A stretch of DNA of 64,000 bases, taken from Nafulsella turpanensis ZLM-10 (GTDB lineage: Bacteria > Bacteroidota > Bacteroidia > Cytophagales > Cyclobacteriaceae). The DNA lies in contig NZ_ANNU01000033.1 of assembly GCF_000346615.1 (NCBI RefSeq), positions 30,689 through 94,688 of the forward strand, read 5' to 3'. Each line of letters starts with the position of its first letter. Position 1 is the stretch's first letter. The position numbers and the translations under genes are program-made. The notes under the pieces are model-generated. The model did not search any database, was not told the DNA's origin, and saw nothing but the letters and a program-made list of their open reading frames with translations. Shown here piece after piece: positions 37,633-46,382 of this stretch.

Positions 37633-38166
37633 TTATGCCTGCTTTACTAATTGCACTTCGCCCTGTATTTTCAATTCTTCGCCTAACATCACGCCACCGG
37701 TTTCCAGTGCTGCATTATAGTTGATACCCCAGTCTTTTCGGTTGATTTTCCCGCTCAGGGTAAAGCCGGCTTTGGTGTTGCCATAAGGATCTTTTGCAAT
37801 ACCATTATATTCAGCATTTAACTTTACCGGTTTTGTGGTTCCTTTTATGGTGAGGTCACCATAGACATGAAAAGTATCCTCATCTACCTTTTCTACCTTG
37901 GTAGATTCAAATTTCATATCAGGGTGAGTTTCCACTTCAAAGAAATCTGCATTACGCAAGTGGTTATCCCGATCTTTATTGTTTGTATCGATAGAAGCTA
38001 CCTTTATATTGGAAACTACTTTTGCTTTTGAGAAGTCCTCACCCTCTGTTTCAGCTTCCGCATCAAATTCACCAAACTTTCCTGTTACATTTGAAATCAT
38101 CAGATGTTTAATTTTAAAGCCCAGTTCGCTGTGGGTGGGGTCCAAGACCCATTTAGTTGTTGCCAT
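37633..38166 (-). CDS. YceI-family lipid/isoprenoid-binding protein
   Basis: 177 residues covering one YceI lipocalin-like domain (KWVLDPTHSELGFKIKHLM start, GDLTIKGTTKPVKL, then RKDWGINYN). Family members bind isoprenoid chains in a hydrophobic barrel. No signal peptide is evident, so it is probably cytoplasmic, unlike E. coli YceI. A TetR operator overlaps its promoter, and the tetR-type gene lies directly upstream. Confidence 0.93.
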   Translation of the reverse strand: MATTKWVLDPTHSELGFKIKHLMISNVTGKFGEFDAEAETEGEDFSKAKVVSNIKVASIDTNNKDRDNHLRNADFFEVETHPDMKFESTKVEKVDEDTFHVYGDLTIKGTTKPVKLNAEYNGIAKDPYGNTKAGFTLSGKINRKDWGINYNAALETGGVMLGEELKIQGEVQLVKQA

Positions 38167-38210
38167 CTTTTTAAATGATTATTTATAGATTAAAATTAAA
38201 ATAAGACTAT

Positions 38211-38237
38211 CAAAGTTATTTTTCCTAACAATGTTAG
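38211..38237 (-). promoter_or_regulatory. yceI promoter with TetR operator
   Basis: TAACTTTG (complement of 38211-38218) is a perfect -7 box. CTAACAATGTTAG, a palindrome with one central base (38225-38237), lies just upstream of it in the spacer. The same palindrome, with one central difference, sits at the tetR promoter. Confidence 0.75.
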
Positions 38238-38255
38238 TTAATGGAATAAAAAAAA

Positions 38256-38858
38256 CTACCCTTTCATGCCTGAAATAAATCCGGATATAAAATCCTGTAA
38301 AACCTTCTGGTTTAATTCCTCCTTCTTCTCGTTTCCAGCCATCATATTAATAGAGATTAACCCATGCAGCATAGACCAGAAAGTATGCAACTTTAAAAAA
38401 GGATCCGTTTCCGGGTGATTACCTCTGGCAATTAATTCCCTGACGGGCTGTAAAATCAATTCACTAAAGGTGCTCAGTTCATTAATTTGATTTACCGTTT
38501 CGCAGGAAGGCATGCCTAAGCCATACATTACCTGATAATATGCTGTTTGCTCAAAAGCAAATCTCCAGTATGCATAGGCCATGGCTTCTATTTGTCCTTC
38601 CGGTCCGGCAAACTCATTTTTAGCTTCTACCAGTTCCTTATTCAATTTCTGAAAGCCTTGCTTTGTTAGTTCCAGCAGAATAGCTTCTTTATTGGCAAAA
38701 TGGTCGTAAATTACAGGAACACTGTATTCAATTGCTTCCGCAATTTTACGGATAGAAAGGGCCTGCCAGCCATCCTGCATTACCAGCTGCCAGGCTGCTT
38801 CAAGAATGGAAGTACGCATTTCTTCTTTTTGCCGTTTTCTTCTTTCTGCTATTCCCAT
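38256..38858 (-). CDS. TetR/AcrR-family repressor
   Basis: 200 residues. The N-terminal 60 residues form a TetR HTH (ILEAAWQLVMQDGWQALSIRKIAEAIEYSVPVIYDHFANKEAI). The rest is an all-helical ligand domain of the TetR_C type (YAYWRFAFEQTAYYQVMYGL). It is inferred to repress itself and yceI, because CTAACAnTGTTAG is present in both promoters. The ligand is unknown; a lipid or isoprenoid signal would fit the target. Confidence 0.9.
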   Translation of the reverse strand: MGIAERRKRQKEEMRTSILEAAWQLVMQDGWQALSIRKIAEAIEYSVPVIYDHFANKEAILLELTKQGFQKLNKELVEAKNEFAGPEGQIEAMAYAYWRFAFEQTAYYQVMYGLGMPSCETVNQINELSTFSELILQPVRELIARGNHPETDPFLKLHTFWSMLHGLISINMMAGNEKKEELNQKVLQDFISGFISGMKG

Positions 38859-38876
38859 TTGCTCCTGTTATATTCC

Positions 38877-38897
38877 CTAACAGTGTTAGCAAAGTTA
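38877..38897 (-). promoter_or_regulatory. tetR promoter with TetR operator
   Basis: TAACTTTG (complement of 38890-38897) is a -7 box with TTG 20 nt upstream. The palindrome CTAACAGTGTTAG (38877-38889) begins immediately after it and covers the likely transcription start. Binding there would block the promoter. Confidence 0.78.
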
Positions 38898-39079
38898 AAT
38901 GAAAATTTTTAAATGGCCAAGGAACGTGTGCTTTAGGCTTAAAAAAGTAGCTTCGCCAGGTCCCCTCCGGTTTATCTGCCTTGCCAGAGATTCCAGCTCT
39001 TATTCTTGTTCTGGAGCATAAGCAACATAAATTCTGTTTCTAACTCCAGGGCTTAGCAACTTTCTTTTTTACCATTATC

Positions 39080-39107
39080 AAAAAAGCAGGGACACTCCTG
39101 TCCCTGC
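39080..39107. terminator. orphan terminator-like hairpin
   Basis: GCAGGGACA (39086-39094) and TGTCCCTGC (39099-39107) pair around a 4-nt loop, with an A run on the left (a T run on the minus strand). No minus-strand gene feeds it. The plus-strand side is T/C-rich. Confidence 0.55.
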
Positions 39108-39291
39108 TCCTTTCTTTTATTTACTGGCCACATTCTCATGACACTTTTCTTCCACCACCTTACCGAATCATGAAATACCAACTGCAAAATCCAAAATTCA
39201 CAAACAGGAAGTGCAACCGCTATGGAAATTTTAAGCACGAGCCTGCTTGCCAGGCCGAAGATTTGTAGTCACTCTGAGGAAGAAACTAAAC

Positions 39292-39999
39292 ATGAGGAGA
39301 CAGGGTTACTACTCTATGCTAGCGGACAGACGTAACAGACCTTTGCCTCAAAATACTGAGCCATCTTCAGAAGTTAAAACAGTTACACTTGCCATGGGAT
39401 GTTTCTGGAGCCCTGATGCACTTTTTGGATCATTAGGAGGCGTTGTCAGGACAAGAGTGGGGTATGCTGGTGGTAGTACAGAAAACCCTACTTACCGGAA
39501 TTTAGGGGATCATATAGAGACTGTTCAAGTGGATTATGACCCTGGTAAAATCAGTTTTCAGGATTTGGTCCACATGTTTTTCAATAATCATAAACCAATT
39601 GCCGAGCCATGGAAAAGGCAGTATATGTCAGCCATTTTTTTTAATGATGAAAAAGAGAGGAGCCTGTTTCAGCAGAACAGAGAGATGGTTTCCCAACAGC
39701 TAAACCGGAAAGTTTTTACGGAAGCTATTCCTTACCATACGTTTTACAGGGCAGAGGACCGGCACCAAAAATACAAACTGCAACGCCAGCCTGGCTTAAT
39801 GAAGGAATTGAGAGACCTGTACCCAAAGTTTGATGATTTAATTAATTCCACTGCAGCCGCACGTTTAAATGGATGGTTATCTGGCTATGGTTATTCACAA
39901 AGTCTTTGGGAGGCCATTGATTACCTTTGTTTATCTCCTGAAAGCCAGCAATTATTACTTAATTCAGCAAAAGGTTTGACCCCCTCTTGTTCAGGCTAG
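39292..39999 (+). CDS. msrA: peptide methionine sulfoxide reductase MsrA
   Basis: About 235 residues from ATG at 39292, preferred because GAGGAAG precedes it; an in-frame ATG at 39247 exists. The active site is GCFWSPDALF, with the catalytic Cys, followed by the family stretch VGYAGGSTENPTYRNLGDHIETVQVDYDP. It reduces the S-epimer of Met sulfoxide in proteins. The QGxDxGxQYRSAIF region of the family is altered here to PWKRQYMSAIF. A C-terminal extension of about 50 residues is not part of the core fold. Protection of Met-rich copper proteins would be a useful role. Confidence 0.9.
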   Translation: MRRQGYYSMLADRRNRPLPQNTEPSSEVKTVTLAMGCFWSPDALFGSLGGVVRTRVGYAGGSTENPTYRNLGDHIETVQVDYDPGKISFQDLVHMFFNNHKPIAEPWKRQYMSAIFFNDEKERSLFQQNREMVSQQLNRKVFTEAIPYHTFYRAEDRHQKYKLQRQPGLMKELRDLYPKFDDLINSTAAARLNGWLSGYGYSQSLWEAIDYLCLSPESQQLLLNSAKGLTPSCSG

Positions 40000-40071
40000 G
40001 TATGCCCCTTGCTGTTATGGTAGGGTTCTACTTAAAAGCTATCAAAACCCCTCTACCTGGGAAAGCCGTTT

Positions 40072-40569
40072 TTATCTCCCCTTCCCCTCCAGCCAATGAA
40101 GAACACCTTCTGTTGTGGTTCCTAAAATTAGGTGAGCCATGAAGCCTCGGGCATGTGCCTGCCATGGGTATGTTAGAGGGCCTGAAGCAAAGCCCAGTGC
40201 CGGAGTGATGATTTCATCAAAAGCAATAAATAATCCCACACCATAGACAGGTCCTCTCCAAAACCCCAGTTCTTTCATGCGGTGCCGCCATATGGCATAT
40301 AAGGCTCCTGGTGCTATGCCCATAAAGTAATGGATACTCCTGCCTGCCACATACTGCTGTTTTTGAGGCAGCTCAATATCCAGTGAATCTGTTAATTTTT
40401 TCCCCGCTGCATTGGGGGCATATCTTCCACCTTTTTGAGCCAGCCTCTCCTGCACTAAGGTATCAGTATTCTCATGGCTATACCAGGTCCAGGTAAATCT
40501 GTCCATCAGCCATACCCCTATTCCTCCGGCAATAGCGCCTTTCACTAAAGTGCTAAGTATGGTTGCCAT
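40072..40569 (-). CDS. DUF1440 (YagU-like) inner-membrane protein, copy 1
   Basis: 165 residues with four membrane segments (IAGGIGVWLMDRFTWTWYSH; YFMGIAPGALYAIW; VYGVGLFIAFDEIITPALGF; HLILGTTTEGVLHWL). It has the conserved HARG motif (PWQAHARGFMAHL). The family's E. coli member YagU contributes to acid survival. The neighbouring gene is a paralogue with the same motifs. Confidence 0.78.
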   Translation of the reverse strand: MATILSTLVKGAIAGGIGVWLMDRFTWTWYSHENTDTLVQERLAQKGGRYAPNAAGKKLTDSLDIELPQKQQYVAGRSIHYFMGIAPGALYAIWRHRMKELGFWRGPVYGVGLFIAFDEIITPALGFASGPLTYPWQAHARGFMAHLILGTTTEGVLHWLEGKGR

Positions 40570-40722
40570 TTTTTCTTCCTTACTTATAAATCTGTTTTTA
40601 CTACTACAATGAAAAATGAGGTAGAGGCTACGGTCTTTTTTTTGTTGCTGCTCAAAGCCTGTATGTGAAATCCTGGAATGGAAGAGCTCTACAGGCTTAG
40701 AACAGTAACAAAGACTTTCTTT

Positions 40723-41223
40723 TTAGGCTGGCACCACTTTATCAAGGGCACGCACTGCTGCATCTGTTGTAGCACCAACCGTTAAATGGCCAGCCAGACC
40801 CCGGGCGTGTGCCTGCCATGGATAAGCCAAAGGACCAGAAGAAAGACCTGTCAGAGGCGCCACCAGTTCATCCATTACCAGGAAAAGGCCCAGTCCATAT
40901 AGTAGTCCGCGGCCTTTATCTAAGCCATCTACTTTATGGCGAAGAAGGCCGTAAAGGGCTCCAGGCATAATACCCAGCAAATAATGGATGGTCTTACCCG
41001 AAACATACTTTTGCTTGTCTGTTCTTCTCGCCCCAATAGCATTGGCTATTTTATCGGCCGCTACAAAGGCCACATACTTCCCGCCTTTTTGGGCCTTTTT
41101 CTCCTGCTTATATGCTTCCCGGTCTTCATGATTGTACATATACCAGGTTACCCGGTCCATCATCCATACGGAAGCGGCACCGGCCACTGCTCCTTTCACT
41201 ATTTCTTTCCATGCACTTGCCAT
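40723..41223 (-). CDS. DUF1440 (YagU-like) inner-membrane protein, copy 2
   Basis: 166 residues, paralogous to the gene at 40072-40569 along its full length (GAASVWMMDRVTWYMYNHED, KYVSGKTIHYLLGIMPGALYGL, PLAYPWQAHARGLAGHL). The two genes lie in tandem 153 bp apart and so arose by local duplication. The second helix begins after a short Lys-rich loop. No separate role is inferred. Confidence 0.78.
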   Translation of the reverse strand: MASAWKEIVKGAVAGAASVWMMDRVTWYMYNHEDREAYKQEKKAQKGGKYVAFVAADKIANAIGARRTDKQKYVSGKTIHYLLGIMPGALYGLLRHKVDGLDKGRGLLYGLGLFLVMDELVAPLTGLSSGPLAYPWQAHARGLAGHLTVGATTDAAVRALDKVVPA

Positions 41224-41438
41224 ACGATTCTCTTTTAAATTAAAAATTTATTGTTGCTCAATTAACAACTACATGAGTATGAAAGAGTTTAGTCCTTTGT
41301 AGTACCTCAGGAAAGAAGAAAGGAGATAGAAGAATGATTTAATTGCCTAGCTTCTCACAAATGAATCCTTCCGCAACAAAACGATATGGTGGCTGTTCCT
41401 ACTTCAAATTCCAGGAAGCAGAAAAACATGTTACAATT

Positions 41439-42428
41439 ATGAAAAGAGCTGAGAAAGAAGGGCAGGTTATGGTGATTACCGGGGCCACCAGTGGAATTGG
41501 CCGGGCAATGGCTGTAGAATGGGCAAGACAGGGAGGTAGTGTGGTTCTAGCTGCCAGAAGCAAAGAAATATTAGAGGAGGTTGCCTCTGTTTGCATAGAA
41601 GCCGGAGGGAAAGCCAGTTTGGTCCAGGCAGATGTTTCAAATGAAAAAGAAGTAAATAATATTGCTGAAGAAGCTATACGAGCTTTCGGTAAGATTGATG
41701 TATGGCTGAATAATGCAGCCGTAATGGTATTCGGCAGCTTTAACGATATACCAACAGAAGATGTCCTGAAGATTGTGAATACGAACCTGCTGGGGGTAAT
41801 CTATGGTGCCCGTGTTGCCCTAAAGCACTTCAGAAGCCGGGCGAAGGGTATCCTTATTAACATGGGGTCTATTGCAGGAATTGTCGGGCAGCCATATTCC
41901 GTTCCTTACAGCATTAGTAAGGCAGGGATCAGGGCTTTAGGTATTGCACTTGGACAGGAGCTAGAAAATGAAAAAAATATTCATGTTTGTACGGTACTTC
42001 CCTCTATTATTGACACTCCAATCTACCAGCATGCTGCCAATTATTCTGGCAATTCCATTAATCCTCCCACTTCTGCAACTCCTGTAGAGAAGGTGGTGGA
42101 AGCCATTCTAAAATTAACGGCCAAACCTACTAAAGAAGTCTTTGTAGGAAAACGAAATCAGGCGATTCGCCTTGGCAGATCAATGGCTCCGGGATTTTTC
42201 GACAAAATTTATCAAAAGTCACTGGATACCATTGAATTAACTGACCCTCCAACCCCTTCCGGAAAGGGAAACTTATATGAACCCATGCCCTGGCTGGCTG
42301 GCACCAGCGGCGGCTGGTTAGAAAAAGAAAAGAAAGGCAAGCGGCTCACTTTTAAATCAATTGCAGGTAAAACAGCCATAACAGCAGGGATAATAATAGG
42401 CACTGCCTGGTTGTTTTCTAAAGCTTAG
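41439..42428 (+). CDS. short-chain dehydrogenase/reductase with C-terminal membrane anchor
   Basis: About 329 residues from ATG at 41439 (MKRAEKEGQVMVITGATSG). The NAD(P)-binding TGATSGIGRAM, the NNAAVMV motif, and the catalytic Ser...YxxxK (GSIAGIVGQPYSVPYSISKAG) are all present. The C-terminus carries a hydrophobic segment (AITAGIIIGTAWLFSK) that may tether it to the membrane. The substrate is not known. An in-frame ATG at 41343 would add about 32 residues without recognisable content. Confidence 0.9.
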   Translation: MKRAEKEGQVMVITGATSGIGRAMAVEWARQGGSVVLAARSKEILEEVASVCIEAGGKASLVQADVSNEKEVNNIAEEAIRAFGKIDVWLNNAAVMVFGSFNDIPTEDVLKIVNTNLLGVIYGARVALKHFRSRAKGILINMGSIAGIVGQPYSVPYSISKAGIRALGIALGQELENEKNIHVCTVLPSIIDTPIYQHAANYSGNSINPPTSATPVEKVVEAILKLTAKPTKEVFVGKRNQAIRLGRSMAPGFFDKIYQKSLDTIELTDPPTPSGKGNLYEPMPWLAGTSGGWLEKEKKGKRLTFKSIAGKTAITAGIIIGTAWLFSKA

Positions 42429-42511
42429 CGTTTACAATTAAGCCTCAAAGGAATTAGCTATTCTGCAAAAGCAACGGGAGGAACGGTATGTCTTAGGCTA
42501 CAGATTTATAT

Positions 42512-43483
42512 CTACTCTTCTTCAAAGTCAATAAGACTCTGCCTTTTACGGTTTACCTTAAGCTGGGTAACATCCGGCCTTGAGTAGTGCCCGCAAGGGT
42601 CGAAATTCTGCCTTTCCCGCCTTACTTCCTTCTGATCAATGGTAGCAAAGAGTAACACCTCCTTATTGGTTACTGGCTCGATTATCCAGTTCCCATCCGG
42701 GCCCGCCAGGCAGGATCCTCCATTTGCCAACCAATCCGGACATCCCTTTATAATCTCCTCATAATGGGGGGTATCAGCCGGAACATCTTCCCTGCGCATC
42801 AAGCCGGAGGCTGAAATAACAAAAGATCTGGATTCTTTGGCGATGTGCCTGGTAATATCTTCCGTATTTCGTTTGTTGCCTGGCCACACCGCCACGTGAA
42901 GGTTTTCTCCCTGCGCATAGAGGGCGGCACGGCTCAGGGGCATCCAGTTTTCCCAGCAGTTCAATCCTCCTATAGTAAAGTTTCCTAAAGGGTGGACAGT
43001 AAGACCATGGCCATCACCGTTCGACCACACCAGTCTTTCTTCGTAGGTAGGAACGAGTTTTCGATGCACAGAGGCAATTTTCCCCTCCTGATTAATGTAA
43101 ATAAGACTGCAGTAGACACTGTGCCCTCCCCGGTTGGCTGCTCTTTCCACACAGCCCACATAAACAGCAATTTTATAGCGGGCAGCTTCCTCACAAAGAG
43201 GGGCCAGATCACCAGACTCCGGCTGAACAGCCTGCTGCAGGTAATGGGCAAAAATTTCTTTTTGAATGCTGGATTCAAAGCGTGCGCCGTCTGTTAGCTC
43301 AAGCCAAAAGGGATAGCCTGGCAAGATCGTTTCCCCAAATACAACCAGCTGGCTCCCCTCTTTTCCAGCCTATATTATCTGGTTCTTTATTTTTTCAATC
43401 GTTTTTTTCTTGTTCAGCCAAACCGGGGCTATTTGACTTATGGCGACCATTAACTGCTCGCTATGCTGTTTCTTTCTATCCAT
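42512..43483 (-). pseudogene. nitrilase-family gene broken by one amber codon
   Basis: From ATG at 43483 the frame reads MDRKKQHSEQLMVAISQIAP, then VWLNKKKTIEKIKNQII, TAG (complement of 43370-43372, codon 38), then an uninterrupted nitrilase: VVFGETILPGYPFWLE with the catalytic Glu, HRKLVPTYEERLVW with the Lys, GGLNCWENWMP with the Cys. The three-residue catalytic set is otherwise intact. A product started downstream of TAG, for example at the TTG before PGYPFW, would lack the Glu. It is therefore inactive unless the stop is read through or is a sequencing error. Confidence 0.85.
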
Positions 43484-43744
43484 GAAGATTTTTTAATGAA
43501 GAAGAATGAAGGGTCGAATAATCATTTCAAATTTAGCGCTAATTCAAACAAAGGTAAGCAGAATCAGGAATAGCTTTCCGGGGAACAAAGTTGAAGTCTG
43601 TAGCCCCATAGGAAATGACCCTCTTATTTATCACCTCATTTTGTTGAGAAGATATTTAAATTGGCTTTTACCAGATGAAATGCCTTTGGAGCTTTTCCTC
43701 ACCCATTCACCCCACCTACAGGAGGAAGTTTCTTCGGCAGCCTC

Positions 43745-44827
43745 TCATGCAGTGGAAGAAGGCATCTTGTCCAGAATAGCATGAGCTGCAGCTAAGCCGC
43801 TGTAAACGGCACCTTCTAGATAGCCGCCAAAATGAGAAGATGTTTCAGTACCTGCCAGAATTAATTTTCCGTTCATGAGCGGCCGGGAATAAAGCGGGTG
43901 TCCATTGTACTGGTGAGGCCTTAGTGCTTGTTTATATTCGGTGAAGGTAAAAGGGTCTTCCTTCCATACCTTTTCTGTATAAGAAAGGTAATCCTTTGCT
44001 TCCTTTCCCAACATCCTTTCCAGTTGCGCTATCACTTCAGCCTCTCTTTTCTCTCGGGGGTGTGCAATAGCTTCCTCAGAAAGAAAGCCTTTTAATGCAA
44101 AGCTGTTTCCTTCGAAGTTACAGTGGTCATGAACTTCCCGGACTATTCCTACATGGCTGAAAGCAGCGCCCGCCAATCCATGCTGCCTCCAGAATGGATT
44201 TTTATATTCTACAGCAAACTTAATTGCCTCGCCCATCCAGGTGTGGGTATTCTCCATAACAGAAGAAAGCGCAGCAGGAAGTTCCGGTGTAAAGGCTATT
44301 TTTTGCGCCAGCAAAAAAGGCGGAATCGTTATTATTAACTTTTTGCAGGCAAACTGTAGTCCTTTACTGCCCGTAATTTTCAGATGGCCTTCCTGTTCAG
44401 CTATCTTCTCGATCGGAGAACCTAACAGAAGCTCCTCTCTTCCTAAACGCTCCACAAGTGCCTCAGTTAACGCTGAGGTGCCACCAGCCATCCGGTAAGA
44501 AGGTTCTACCGTTTCCGGAATCCGGAACAACTGAAGTTCTTCATTTAAGCTGGTTTCAAATACTCCTACTCCCTTTAGGTACTGAGGATAAAATGGAATA
44601 GACAGTTCTTCTAACAATCTTATGAGGTGCTGGTGTTGGCTGGTAAACCAGGTGGCTCCCATTTCAACCGGAGTCCCTTTCCCTTCGGCAGCGACCGTTA
44701 AAATCCTTCCTCCCCACCTTTCCCGTGCCTCAATTACCAGCGGCTGTATTCCTTTCTTGCGGAAAGCCAAGGCTGCCGTTAATCCACTCAATCCTGCACC
44801 TATTATTATCACCTCTCTCATATCCAA
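43745..44827 (-). CDS. FAD-dependent amine oxidase
   Basis: 360 residues of the flavin monoamine oxidase family. The FAD Rossmann motif is at the start (EVIIIGAGLSGLTAALAFRKKG, then VIEARERWGGRI), and the C-terminal FAD-binding end reads LILAGTETSSHFGGYLEGAVYSGL. It is shorter than typical members (about 450), with a compact substrate domain. The start MDMREV is followed directly by the flavin fold, so no signal peptide is present. The amine substrate is unknown. Confidence 0.88.
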   Translation of the reverse strand: MDMREVIIIGAGLSGLTAALAFRKKGIQPLVIEARERWGGRILTVAAEGKGTPVEMGATWFTSQHQHLIRLLEELSIPFYPQYLKGVGVFETSLNEELQLFRIPETVEPSYRMAGGTSALTEALVERLGREELLLGSPIEKIAEQEGHLKITGSKGLQFACKKLIITIPPFLLAQKIAFTPELPAALSSVMENTHTWMGEAIKFAVEYKNPFWRQHGLAGAAFSHVGIVREVHDHCNFEGNSFALKGFLSEEAIAHPREKREAEVIAQLERMLGKEAKDYLSYTEKVWKEDPFTFTEYKQALRPHQYNGHPLYSRPLMNGKLILAGTETSSHFGGYLEGAVYSGLAAAHAILDKMPSSTA

Positions 44828-45005
44828 AACTATAAATACTCCCCTGAAAACCTAAGGCTATACGTTCTTTAGAAGCAGGAAAAGCCGGTAAGTTTCCCTT
44901 CCTGCCTTTAGCGAAGTTTTTACTTATTAAGTCGAAAACGTCTGCATATAAAAATTTGCTCCCGAACGATTCTGATGAAAGTTGGCCTTTCCCTGTTGAT
45001 GAACG

Positions 45006-45470
45006 CTAATTTTCAATTTCCAGGGTAACCTCAATTTCAATGGCTATACCTCGGGGAAGAGAGTTCATTCCTACCGCTGAGCGAACATGCTTTCCATTAT
45101 CACCAAAAACCTCCACCATCAAATCAGAAAAACCATTTATTACCTTCGGATGCTCCTCAAAATCATCTGTACAATTGACCATTCCCAGCACCCGCACAAT
45201 GCGTTTCACTCTCTTAAGTTCTCCAAGTGCCGATTTTAGAGTAGCAAGCACATAAATGCCGACATTTCGGGCTGCAAAGTATCCCTGCTCTACGGTTAAA
45301 TCTCTTCCGATCTTTCCAATGTCCACTGCAGTAGGTTTTCCGCTGAATCCATGCCCGGAAAGAAATAACAGATTTCCGGATTGAACATAGGTTGTATAGT
45401 TAGCCACCGGTTTAACAGGTGATGGCAGCACAATGTCTAAAACTTTTAACCGGTCTTCTGGTAAATCCAT
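45006..45470 (-). CDS. RidA-family (YjgF/YER057c/UK114) protein
   Basis: 154 residues in the RidA fold (YTTYVQSGNLLFLSGHG, ARNVGIYVLATLKSALGELKRVKRIVRVLGMVNCTDDF, RSAVGMNSLPRGIAIEIEVTLEI). The conserved Arg of RidA lies in the HVRSAVG stretch. Family members deaminate reactive enamine/imine intermediates or bind small acids. The C-terminal half is of the Rid subgroup that lacks some catalytic positions, so deaminase activity is not certain. Confidence 0.88.
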   Translation of the reverse strand: MDLPEDRLKVLDIVLPSPVKPVANYTTYVQSGNLLFLSGHGFSGKPTAVDIGKIGRDLTVEQGYFAARNVGIYVLATLKSALGELKRVKRIVRVLGMVNCTDDFEEHPKVINGFSDLMVEVFGDNGKHVRSAVGMNSLPRGIAIEIEVTLEIEN

Positions 45471-45595
45471 CTTATTTAAAAAACATGTAAAAAATTACTG
45501 GCCTGCACAGTAAATTTACGCAGGCACTCCAGCACTTGAAGGAAGATAGGTGAATGGAAGTCTCACCTTATTCTCTTTTACAGTTGGGAAAATAA

Positions 45596-45988
45596 CTATT
45601 TCAATCCCGGTTTACTCTCCGAATGGACACTGTTCGGCAGGCTATTTTGGGCCTCTAACCATTCAGCGAGTAAGCCCTGGTAGGACTTTCCTTCCGGAAT
45701 GGAAACAGACTCCACTACTTTTATTTTTTTACCAAGGGCAAAGCTTACTCCCATATCAAAATGGGTTCCCTGACTTTCGGGATTATAAAAGATATGCACT
45801 TCGTCGGCCTTTTTTATGGCTTCCATATTCGTCCGGTTAATATCGTAGCCCCTCCCATCCTGGTCTGTATCTCTGTGAGGTAAATGTACCTGGTTACCTT
45901 CCTGCTCCAGGTTATGCACATAATTTTCAAGTCTGCTTTTATAGTCCGGGGTCGCATTCCGGACCGTACAAATAATAAAGACCTTCAT
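45596..45988 (-). CDS. nucleoside 2-deoxyribosyltransferase-like protein
   Basis: 130 residues. The Rossmann-like start KVFIICTVRNATPDYKSRLENYV, the INRTNMEAIKKADEVHIFYNP helix and strand, and GTHFDMGVSFALGKKIKVVE (Asp-Met-Gly with the family's Glu or Asp position) match the nucleoside 2-deoxyribosyltransferase/TIR-related fold. Activity on deoxynucleosides is plausible but not shown. It is a small stand-alone protein. Confidence 0.65.
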   Translation of the reverse strand: MKVFIICTVRNATPDYKSRLENYVHNLEQEGNQVHLPHRDTDQDGRGYDINRTNMEAIKKADEVHIFYNPESQGTHFDMGVSFALGKKIKVVESVSIPEGKSYQGLLAEWLEAQNSLPNSVHSESKPGLK

Positions 45989-46382
45989 AAGGTACAGATA
46001 AGTCTATTTTTATAAAGATGAAGTATCAGATAGTTAAAGATAGGACTTCCTTCTATGCCATGAGCTTATAAAGGAACAATTTTATTTCTATTGAAGATTT
46101 GATTTAAAGGAAAAGGTAATCAAACCGGAAACCTATTCCCAAATCAGTTCCAGTGGTAAAACAGGAGGAAAGCGTGGTATAAAATATTTTGCGAAATAGG
46201 AGTTTGAATATCTTTCCTTCAGGATAATTTCCGTTATTATCTGTATCTAAACAAAGGGAAGAAAAGCTTCCATTGATGCTTTTGGTAAAACTCCCCAGTC
46301 CCTAGCAGTTCTTGATCAAAGAGTTAGATTTTTAATTTCCTTTCCGGGATGGGGAGATGAGCCACCTATTTCGGAAAAAAAA
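45989..46382. other. intergenic stretch, nothing recognised
   Basis: About 390 bp between the transferase-like gene and the ion channel gene. No frame longer than 60 codons and no strong hairpin was seen. Confidence 0.4.

Noticed and set aside
39053..39238. 61-aa minus-strand open frame before msrA
   Set aside because: It contains the terminator-like hairpin and has no family likeness; probably chance.
43506..43784. 92-aa plus-strand open frame
   Set aside because: It runs into the amine oxidase gene on the other strand and shows no domain.
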